Of a stretch of DNA of 64,000 nt, positions 46,346 to 55,917 are shown piece by piece. This DNA is from Termitomyces sp. T153 (Eukaryota > Basidiomycota > Agaricomycetes > Agaricales > Lyophyllaceae). Under the pieces are notes generated by a model. The model had not been told where the DNA came from and did not search any database. It saw only the letters and a list, made by a program, of their open reading frames with translations. Made by a program: the position numbers and the translations under genes. The first letter of the stretch is position 1. Each line of letters begins with the position of its first letter. The stretch covers positions 1-64,000 of the forward strand of contig JACKQL020000129.1 in the NCBI GenBank assembly GCA_018296165.2, in the 5' to 3' direction.

Positions 46346-47870
46346 AGGATGGTCCCCTTAGGACTGTTTGACTCTATTCCAGACTTAGTCTGAGGATGAT
46401 CCACCATTCTAGCTCATCTGACATACTACTTGTCATGCCCTACACCCTTCTGTCCCCATTAGTCACCTTCCATAGATCATATGCTCAGACATTACTCAGT
46501 ATTGATTATTGTTAATCATTCTCCATTACATACTGCAGACCAATGAGTAGGTATAATGTTAGTCATCAATACTAGCAATGTAGTATATAAGATGGTCTGC
46601 AGGATAGAATATCCTCAGACTGAACAATAGCAGTGTTCACTAGGTCTATCCATTGATCCAACTGTAAGATCCTCCAGCATCATCTCCATGCTTAGCTTGC
46701 TGTGCCTGCCCTCTGCCTGACTCCTGGCTGCCTCCATGCCCACTTGACTCTCACTCATTGCCTGTGCCTTGCCTGCTCTTGCCAGGTTTACCTGCAGAGT
46801 GATTGTCCCCTTCCACATACTGGAGCTCTGCTCAAAATCCTTCTCACCCAACTACTCAAGCATTATAAGATATATTTCTTGCTGCTGGAAAGCACATGCA
46901 TTGTTTGAATACAAGCAAGCAATGCACCACCTTTTGAAGAATCACAAAGCTCAGTGTCCTGTTATTCCTATAAATGAACTCTGTTATGATTTTCTTCCTA
47001 GCATGCTGCATTTAGAAGTTGATTCAAGCAACATAGCTCCAGTTATTCCTACACCTGAAGTACTCTTAAATGATTTAGATGGCCCTTCAAAATACTTTTT
47101 AAAGCCTATTGTTCATTATGGACACTAGCACTTTACTCCTCATCTGTTTACTGGTTCTTCAACATGGAATTATTATAGCACTGTGAATGGCAGAAAGTCT
47201 CAGAGAAGTCTAGGTGAATCTTTTCAGATATTAGACAATAGGGACTTCATATTATATTGTATGATCAATCTTAAGACAGTGCTTTCAGTAAAGAAATTGA
47301 CAAAGTCTGAATAAACTGTATGGTAAAATCAGCACTTGCTGCATTCAAAGCTTGTTGCTGCAATATAACTCCTGCCTGATATTTTCTCCATGCTGCACTT
47401 GACTTGATGTGATGAAGACCAAACTATGTAAGTGCTGAAGAGCATGGAAGCAATATGAATTATACAAGAGAGTTAGGGACTGGCACTTGCACCACTGACA
47501 TAATAAGGATAAGTATCTCAAATGCAATGATAAAGTGAGGGATAAAACCTTCTAACATTCCATTGACAATGCACTGTACTGTATTTAAGTCAGCATGGCC
47601 AATGACAACATGCTTCATACTTTTACTCTGCTTTAATATAGGGGGATTGGACCTCCATTTCACTAAGGAATGCTTTTACACATGAATTTTGAATTTTTTT
47701 GATTAAATCTGAAATACAGTGTGGGACTCAATGACCCTTTTGTAGTCCTAATACTCACTAAACCTCTTTGTGTGGCTGGCCTCTGGGCACCCATGGAGAT
47801 AGGTGCTCAGGTAGTAGGGGATTTGGTTTGAACCCAAAGCCTCCTGCTGCATTATGTCAGCAGAGGGCCA
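46346..47870. other. CpG-poor stretch, possible solo LTR
   Basis: At 46,432 a sequence begins TGTCATGCCCTACACCC and has a TATA-like GTAGTATATAAGATGG near 46,576, which looks like an LTR, but no end, partner or target duplication was found. A + strand ORF at 46,769-47,128 (PVIPINELCYDFLPSMLHLE) resembles nothing I know. Positions 47,828-47,840 carry a B-box-like sequence on the minus strand (GGGTTCAAACC). Confidence 0.35.
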
Positions 47871-47875
47871 GTCAA

Positions 47876-48215
47876 TGTAAGGGCACCTCTGGGAGCAGTG
47901 GCTAGATCACACAGCTAGTAGAGAGGAATCTGAAGTATATATTAGCAAGGTAGCCAACAATACAAATAGTAACTAATCACCTAGTAGAGAGGAATCAGAA
48001 AAGAACAAGTCTAAGGATCCCCACTGCTTGGTGCAGTGCATCAGCAGGCAGTAGAGGCATGGGAATGACTATAAAGAGGGCTGGAGCTAGCTCTCACCCT
48101 AGGAGAGTGCTCAGCAAGGAATCATGGGAAGTTCTGAGAGTCTTCAGAGATTTCTAGGGGTCTGGAATGAGCTGCAAAGATTGCCATAGAGGTTAGAAAT
48201 AGAAATCCCCTGACA
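47876..48215 (-). repeat. 3' LTR of element C
   Basis: 340-bp partner of the LTR at 53,589-53,929, preceded on the minus strand by a purine-rich tract. The shared core includes AAGTATATATTAGCAAGGTAG and AACAAGTCTAAGGATCCC. Confidence 0.93.
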
Positions 48216-48239
48216 TCATCCCCCCTCTAGCATGTGGCA

Positions 48240-51200
48240 TCTTGATGTGTGGGGTAAAAGAAGTCCTGGATCACCTAGTCCACTGGTGAAATGGGGTAGA
48301 TTCCTCTAATGGCCTGTGGTGCATCTGGGTGCCTCCAGTGGAACTCCCTAATCAGCCTTGGCACATGCATGTTCTCCTATGGTTCCCAGGAGATGTCCTC
48401 AATTCTATAACCTTTCCACTTCACCTTGTATTGTAGCCATTGTTGGAACAGATGACTATCTAGGACCTCTTCCACCTCATACTCCTCATTGTTGTTGATT
48501 ACCATCAGGGGTGGCAAGGGTGCTGGGCATCACCCCAGAATAGGGTTCTCTGGGGCTGGCATTAGCTTGACCACATTGGACAACAGATAGAGCTGGTGCA
48601 TCCTCACAGGGAGCTGGAGTCAATAGGCTAGTGGCCTGACCTGCCATTCTACCATGAAGGGTCCTAGTTGGTGGTGCAAGAGCTTTTTTGATGGTTGGGT
48701 GGTTGTAATATCAGAGGTGTCCAGGTTGACTCAATCCCTGGGCTAGTACTTAGGCACTGGGGTTCTTCTATGGTCATAATATTGCACCATGTTGTCCTTT
48801 GCCTTTGCTAGGGCCACCCAGGCTTCCTCCTGTGACCTCTTCATCTTGTCCACAAACTTGTTCACTGCTACATTATCCAATGGCTGAGCCCAGAGTTCAA
48901 AGCCCATATATAGGTGAGATCTGGTGTCTAGAAAGAAGGGCAAAAACTGGGTGGCTGCATGAACATGGTTGTTGTACTGGAATTTAGCATCAGGGAGGAG
49001 TTTGTCTCAGTTGTCCTGGCACCCATTGCAGAAGAGGCAAGGTACTGCTTGAGCTCCTGATTCACATGTTTGGTCTGGCTGTTAGACTGCAGGTGGTAGG
49101 TGGTGGAGGTGTGAAGCTTTATACCAAGTAGTTGGTAGAGCTCTCTGGTGAAGTTCACCATGAATTGTGGCCTGCAGACAGATACATAGGCACTGGAGAG
49201 GCTGTGGAGCTTCCAGACATTTCTCTGATATAGGTTTGTGGCACTCATGGCAGAGCAAGTGGTGTGAATGGGAATGAAGTGTGCTTGCTTGCTATATAGG
49301 TCCACTACTACCATGATGGCATTGTAACTGTGGGTGTCAGGGAGCTCTACAATGAAGTCCACTGGAGCAATGCTCCAGCATTTCAAGGGGATGGGGAGGG
49401 GATGTAGCTGTCCAGTGGGGAGACAGTGTTGGGGTCTGGTCTGGAAACAGAGATCACATGTACTGGTGTAGGACCCAATGTACCAGGACATCTGTGGCCA
49501 CAGTAGTTCTGAGATACTAGCTCCAATGTTTTCCATTGGCCAGGGTGTCCAGCAATCCAAGAGTTGTGGTGTTGCTCTGCAATCCTCTGGCAGAGCTCTA
49601 AGACATTGGGCATATAGATGTGGTCCCAGAAGGTCCGGAGCCCATCTTGGAGGACCCACTCATCTGTGCAGACAGACTTGGCACCAGTGGTGCATCCTGA
49701 TTTCAGTGCCTGAGCTGCCTGGGCAATAAGTTACTTCTGCTGACTATACCAATTTCCACATCAGATGTCCTGGAGGATGTCCACCTCTGCTCTCTTGACA
49801 GCTAGACCTTCCATGGCTTGGATTGTGAACAATTTAGGGCAGAGGAGTATGATGGTGCTATTGTCATCTCCTTCAGTGGTGTGGTCTGCTCTCTGGGACA
49901 GGGTGTCTGGTTTCCCCATATTCTGGCCTGGCTTGTAGTGCAGCAAGCAGTCAAAGTTGGCTAGGTAGAGGGACCACCAGGCTTGTGGGTGGTTGAGCTT
50001 CTTAGCCATCTAGAAGTATTCAAGGTTCTTGTGATCTGTCCAAACCTCAAACTTATGCCACACACCCTCCAAGAAATACTGCCACTCTTCAAAGGACCAG
50101 ATGATGGCCAGCATCTCTTTGTCATGGATCTTGTAGTTATGCTCTACTGCATTCAGGCTCTTGTGGTAAAAGGCCACTAGATGCCACTTCCCATCCTCTG
50201 GGATCTGTTGTGATAGAACAGCTCTGGTGGCAAAGTTGGAGCTGTCAGCTTCCACTTGGAAGGGAGAGTTGTCATCATGGAAGAGAAGGACTGGTCCAGA
50301 GGTCACAGCATGCTTGAGAGTGTTGAAGGCTGTCTGTACTGGAAGCCCCCAGCTCCAAGTGGTGTCTTTTTCAGTGAGGTCAAATAGAGGGCAGGCATGA
50401 TGTGAGAAGTCATGAGAAGTCTTAGATGAACCTCCAGTAGAAGTTAGCAAAGCTTAGGAAGGCCTGCACTTCCTTCTTGTTCTTGGGCTCCAGCCACTCC
50501 ACAACACTCACCACCTTCACCAGATCCATCTCCACAGCTCCATGTGAGATGATCAGCCTGAGATACTCAATCCAGGTCTGTTCAAACTCACACTTCTCCA
50601 GTTTGAGATAGAGTTGGTGACAGCAGAGGTGTTCCAAGATGAGGCATGTGATCTGGCAGTGCTCCTCTAATGTTTTGGTGTAGATAAGGATATTGTTGAG
50701 GTATACGCACACTACACTTTTAGTGATGAGGTCCTGGAAGATATTGTTTATCATTATCTGAAAGGTGGCCAGACTATTGGTGAGTCCAAAGAACATGATG
50801 AGAGGTTCAAACAACTCCCAGTTGGTCTGAAAGGTGGCCTTCCATTTGTCTCCCTCCTGGATACACACATTGTTGTAGCCCCACCAGATATCAAGTTTAG
50901 TGAAGGATTGTGCACTCCAGAGGTTGTTGATGAGCTTGGAGATGAGGGGGAGGGAGTAGTGGTTCTTCACAGTCATGGTGTTGAGGACCCAGTAGTCCTG
51001 GACCAGTCAGAGCAAGCCATCCTTCTTTTTGATGAAGAAGACCAGAAAAGCCATTGGGAATTTGGAGGGGCAGATGCAACCAGAGTCCAGATTCTCCTGC
51101 AGGAAGGCATCAAGCTCATCCTGCTCCTTGGTTGCCAGTGGGTAGACCTTACAGCTCAAGAGCTTAGAATCCAGCATTAATTCAATGGCATGGTCCCACT

Positions 51201-52120
51201 GTTTGCACTCCAGGAGTGAGTTGAATGAGGCCTTAGAGAACATGTCCTCAAATGCATGGAGGTATGGAGGCATGATGTCCTGGAATGCCCAGAGCACAAA
51301 GTTAGCAGTGAACACCTGGGCCAGCTGCTGGGATATGGTCTGGCTAGCTAAGATCTCCATGGAGTAGGGTAGGGAGCATAAGGTGGTGGTGTAGATCTGG
51401 TCTCCAACTTCTACTGCCTCATCTGGGAGCTCTGAGTCATGTACACTTCCAAACTTCCCTTCTAGTTCCTCCTCCAGAGCCCCACCACTGCTCCATTTGT
51501 CTTTGTAGAGAGCCTCCCTACAGGGAAATGCCAGGGGTGGAGGTCCAGGAGGTCTCAATCTGTAAAGGGGAGATGGCCAGTGTGGCATGGTCAAATGGCC
51601 ACATGCTCTTGAACTTCAGTCTGGCACTCTTCTCTGACTTCAGTGGTGCAGGCAGAGCACCTCCAAGAGCACTGGCTCATAGTTACCTTGCCCCAGGCCT
51701 AGTCTACTTTGGAGTTGTGCTCCCAGAGCCATGTAAAACCAAGGATCATGTCCTGCTTGCCTAAACTAGTGATGGTGAAGACTGCATGCTTGGCATGGTT
51801 CTGGTAGCAGAGGACAAGGTCTACCACAGAGCTAATGGCACCAGCTTTGTTGTGTGTTCCATCAATATTGAACACTGGAATGGGCTGGGGAAGTGGCTGC
51901 ATTTTCAGGCTGTGGCACTTCACAAACTCTGAGTCTAAGAACAGTCCCATTGCTCTGCTGTCCAGGAGGGCAGTGACTCCACAAGTTTGCTAGGTATCCA
52001 TGGTCTCAATTTCTATGTTGAGGTGCAATGAGTTTGTGGATGGGCTTGAGGCCACTACATATTGCTGGAGTAGTTGGTACTCCCAAGCAGGGCAGTACTG
52101 GCAGAGCCTAGCTGGTGTTG
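48240..52120 (-). pseudogene. Element C pol: protease, RT, RNase H, integrase, chromodomain
   Basis: Protease-like ALLDSRAMG and MILGFTWLWEH at about 51,990-51,700 (the DSG motif reads DSR). RT at 51,100-50,420 with FTKLDIWWGYNNV and the catalytic motif VYLNNILIY, where both Asp codons read Asn (50,692-50,697). RNase H at 50,400-50,010 (EADSSNFA, EMLAII, WTDHKNLEYF). Integrase at 49,600-48,900 (CDLCFQTRP, VDFIVELPD, NQELKQYLAS). A chromodomain at about 48,510-48,355 (EEYEVEEVLD, VKWKGYRIEDISWEP). Chromodomains in this group guide insertion to marked chromatin. The coding region has stops and frameshifts throughout. Confidence 0.9.
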
Positions 52121-52149
52121 GGGGGCTTGGCTTGGACTCTGGAGTTGGT

Positions 52150-53400
52150 GTTTATATGTTTAGAGGGGAAAGCTGAGGTTTTTCTGTCTTAGAATGCTCA
52201 ACATTGGGAAGAGCAATTTCATTTTCTAACAACAGACATGAGAACCTGTTAGTATCTAGTGATGGAGGCATACACCTCATCTGTCACTTGACTAAAAATC
52301 CTTCTCCAAGGGTGTGCAAGCACCAATTTCCTTCAGGGTCAACTCCAATGCCAGTTCATCTGGTGATGGAGCTCCAGCAGCATCCTTTGCAGCCAACAGC
52401 TGCAGGAGAAGCTCCTCCTGCTCTGCTGTAGAGAGGTAGCACACTTCCAGACCCAATGCAATGTTGTGCAAAGTGCCCTGGTTTTTTGCATCTCTGGCAC
52501 AGTAGCAGCATGGAGTGGTGCTGTTAGGCTGTGTCTATGTTCATGGGAATGCCTGGCAGCAAGGGGCATGGTGCAGGGACAGTCAGAGCAGGGGCAGGTA
52601 CTGGGAGTGCAGGAGTGGGGTAACAGAGACTGGCAACCAGAGCAGGGTGCTGCATTGGGTGCAAGTGACAGAGCTCTCATTGAATCTCCATGAGCTGCCA
52701 CTGATCCCAGGCCACCTTGTATCAGGAGGTGATCCTTTCATTGTCTGGGTGGCCCTCAGCCAGGTTATCAATGCACTCTATCAGTGCAGGGTGCAGGCCA
52801 TCCCAAAATGCAAGGCATAGTTGTGACCATTGGGGTAGGTGGCTTGCTTGACTAGCACCTAGAAGGAGTCAATGTACTCATCCAGCATCCTCTTCCCTTG
52901 CTCATACTGCTCCCTGTCACATAGCAATAAAGCAGCAGTTTTGGCAGGGTTGATAGGAAGAAACTCTGCCCAGAAGTCTTTTTCAAAGGTGCTCCAATCT
53001 GCAAAACTTCCAACACCTCTGGGGCAGCAGAACACCCATAACATGTAGGTGGAGGCCTGTTTGGTCTTCATATATGACAGTACCCAAGCTATCTTCTATG
53101 CATTGGAGTTGAAGGCATCTCTGCTGAGATGGATGTAGGTGAGACAGGATTGGAGGAAGTGCTCCCCACCAGAGCAAGCACCATCATATGCATCTGGGAG
53201 TGTGGGCCATGGGATCCATGGTCAGAGGGACAGCAGAGCTACAGGAGCAACTACTGGAGCTGCCAGGGGTGGTGTGGAGATAGGGGGCAGGCATTCTAGC
53301 AGTGCCTGAAGGGATTGGGAAATATGATTGGTGGTCTGGCAGAGGGCAGAGTTCAGTTGTGATGGGTGAGGGACAATTGAGTCAGTTGCACCTGTTTCTC
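52150..53400 (-). pseudogene. Element C gag with CCHC knuckle
   Basis: Minus-strand capsid-like segment around 53,071-52,862 (GVGSFADWSTFEKDFWAEF, NPAKTAALLLCDREQYEQGK), then a zinc knuckle with Cys-X2-Cys-X4-His-X4-Cys spacing (CQRCKKPGHFAQHC) at 52,458-52,499. Frames shift in between, and family Arg codons often read Trp, Cys or His. Not translatable as one protein. Confidence 0.8.
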
Positions 53401-53588
53401 TAGGTGTAGCAAGTGAGCCCAGGCTTTGTCCTGAGGGGCTGGAGCCTCCAAGGGATTGTCTGGATTGGCAAGCTGAGACATAGAATTCTGCAGGTGCTCA
53501 AGTCCAGTGGGAAAGCAACAGATAGGGGCTCAGGGGTTCCCTGTGGGCTATGAGGGGCTTCCAGACCAGAGTTCAAGACTTGTTCTGC

Positions 53589-53929
53589 TGTAAGGGCAAC
53601 CTCCAGGAGTGGTAGCTAGATCATGCAGCTAGCAGAGGGGAATCCAAAGTATATATTAGCAAGGTAGCTGACAATACAAATAGTAACTAATTACCTAGCA
53701 GAGGGGAATCTGAAGAGAACAAGTCTAAGGATCCCTGCTGCTTGGTGCAGTGCATCAGCAGGTGGCGGAGGCATGGGAATGACTGTACAGAGGGCCAGAG
53801 CTAGCCCTAACTTTAGGAGAGTGCTTGGTGAGGAACCATGGGAAGTTCTGAGGGTATCCAGAGATTTCTGGGGGTCTGGAATGAGCTGCAAAAATTGCCA
53901 CAGAGGTTGGAAATGGAAGTCCCCTGACA
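53589..53929 (-). repeat. 5' LTR of element C
   Basis: 341-bp LTR, TG...CA on the minus strand. It is colinear with 47,876-48,215 over its whole length. Differences are mostly transitions, many of them CA in one copy and TG in the other at the same place. Confidence 0.93.
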
Positions 53930-53934
53930 GTCAA

Positions 53935-54865
53935 GGGGCCTGGACTTGCATAGTGTACCACTTCACCATGCATCCCCCTATTGATTTTGTTCAAGTTCAA
54001 ATTCAAGGTCCACAACCAAAGATAATCACATATGAAAATTAATCATGATAAAGTAAAAGAGTTGCTTGCCACATGATACTACTCAACATATTTTCAAACT
54101 CTCTAATAATACACATTCTTGAATATTTACATATGCATGCAACCATGAGATTTGCTAAGTCTGAACACTTGTCAACACATGCATTTATATGCATGCATTC
54201 TTGCCTCCACCACCACTACTTCTACGCTACATGACAGATGCCCCTCCCATATGTAAATGCCACTGTTTCAAGTGCTCTCAACATCCTAATAGCTTTGAGT
54301 AAAGCATTGCAGTCATAGCTGCATCATATTTTGGGTCTCTCCATGGGCTATCAGAAGGGAGGTACTCCCATTTCTTTATGCACATCTTTAATTTCTGATT
54401 GGTGTGATGGAAATCAGCATTAGGGGTCTTCTTTTTGGATGTCTTTGTCTCCATAGTTTTTCCCTTACCACAATATCACATTCTTGACCTTTGCCTTGAG
54501 CTACAGTCCTATCATACTTCTTTCCCATATCCACCAACCCAGCTTTCTTTGCTTGTTAGACCTCTTTTGCAAGATCTGTGAATTCTTGGATGATTCAACT
54601 GTCCCAATCTTCTTGACTGACAAGGTCCAATGGCAGGAACAGCAGCAGATGATGTTTTGCTCCATTCTACTTGATCTTGTTGCTGATTTTCATGAGATTT
54701 ACCAGTTCTCTGTGTCAGTGTGAGGATAATCCCGATGAAACCATGTGGAGCTAACTGTTGTTCCCAGCTTCAAAGGCCAATCCTCACCTCTGTTAGGATA
54801 TGGAAGTAGGACATCTGCTGTGAGTTTACCTGGACAACCCATGCTTTGACAAACATTTGTCAAAT
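53935..54865. other. CpG-poor stretch beyond element C
   Basis: No supported gene. A + strand ORF at 54,484-54,723 is probably an antisense by-product. The minus strand near 54,520-54,760 (VNSQQMSYFHILTEVRIGL, then GFIGIILTLTQRTGKSHENQ) may continue the broken coiled-coil ORF upstream of it, but with stops. Confidence 0.35.
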
Positions 54866-54869
54866 AAGT

Positions 54870-55424
54870 TCTTAGTGCATTGAAGCTTGTCTGTAAGCCC
54901 TCATGAAAAAACCCAAGCTGACCTTGAACATGTCATTATCTGTATGTGCAGTGCTCACTATGGCAAGTTTGGTCCCTTTATTGATGCCATCACCTAGTTT
55001 GCCCTCAATGGACTCAATCTCCTCCATTGTTGACACCACTGACCATTCTTTCATGTATTTCTTCAGACCCTCAATCCCCTGCCTCATTTTTGCAAATTCC
55101 TGCACATTTTTTTTCCCTCTCCCATGCCCCACTTTCAACTAATTTTATGACCTGATCTTTTAATGCAATGTTCTCGACTTTCAATTTCACCACACTACTC
55201 CTGGTGGACACAACTTTGCCCTTTAATGCAGCCATTTTGCCTACCATTGCAGACTTTGGGACCATATCACGGGAAATCTTTGCGGCGGGGAGCGGAGCTG
55301 GGTCCATAACTGCTGATGTCAGCTGAATCAATATCCGCATAGGTGGTTGAGCCGGGGTTGACATGGTCACGATTGAAGAGCTCACAAAGTTGATTTCTGA
55401 GGAGTTTTGAATGGGCATTGGCAT
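54870..55424 (-). pseudogene. Broken coiled-coil ORF
   Basis: From a Met near 55,424 or 55,364 the minus strand reads KISRDMVPKSAMVGKMAALK and VVKLKVENIALKDQVIKLVE, a heptad-like helix. Just before an 8-A run at about 55,107-55,114 (minus strand) the sensible frame changes: KNVQEFAKMRQGIEGLKKYM and TMEEIESIEGKLGDGINKGT continue in the +1 shifted frame to a stop near 54,872. The two halves fit as one coiled-coil protein split by a frameshift. It bridges the CpG-normal and CpG-poor sides of the block edge. The family is unknown. Confidence 0.5.
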
Positions 55425-55510
55425 GCTCAAACAATGTCTTAGGTGATGTACTTGTCCAGTGGATAGATAATGTATTCTAACGCGCATATACTTTCTTTCT
55501 CTGACATTCT

Positions 55511-55813
55511 GAGCCCGTACAAAGAAGCCATATTGATTTCTTGCTTGCCATCAAGTAACTCCATGGGTGTATTTTAGGGGTATTCTATGGGAAAACTACA
55601 AAGGATTGATGGTGATTGAGGAATTCCGCAAAAGACTCTACCTGGGGTGGATAACACATTATGAGCCCGTAAAAAGAAGCCATATTGATTTCTTGTCATC
55701 AAGTAGCTCCATGGGTGTATTTCAAGGGTATTCTATGGGAAAACTACACAGTATTGACGGTAGGTTGAAGAAATCCCGCAAAAAACTCTACCTGGGTTGT
55801 TTCGAGGGTATCT
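55511..55813. repeat. Tandem duplication, two ~151-bp units
   Basis: Unit 1 (55,511-55,662) and unit 2 (55,663-55,813) share GAGCCCGTA(C/A)AAAGAAGCC, CATATTGATTTCTTG, CTCCATGGGTGTATTT, GGGTATTCTATGGGAAAACT and CTCTACCTGGG. Small indels and about a dozen substitutions separate them. They sit between the TFC4 3' end and the transposon block. Confidence 0.9.
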
Positions 55814-55917
55814 TAGGTAACATTTAGGGTTTTTCCGAAAATTTCCTCATGTTTGACAAATATAAAATTTGAGATCTTTTACTGTGGTATAATGGACCCA
55901 TTCTTATTTTTTTTAAG

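Larger units (their letters stand above)
47871..53934 (-). mobile_element. Full-length Ty3/gypsy chromovirus C with target duplication
   Basis: A 6,054-bp element (47,876-53,929) is flanked on both sides by the same 5 bp, GTCAA (47,871-47,875 and 53,930-53,934). On the minus strand it starts TGTCAGGGG and ends CCCTTACA at both LTRs. A purine-rich tract (AGAGGGGGGATGA) lies just before the 3' LTR at 48,216-48,228. The internal region reads gag, protease, RT, RNase H, integrase and chromodomain. The intact structure with decayed coding shows one insertion that was later heavily mutated at CpG sites. Confidence 0.93.
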
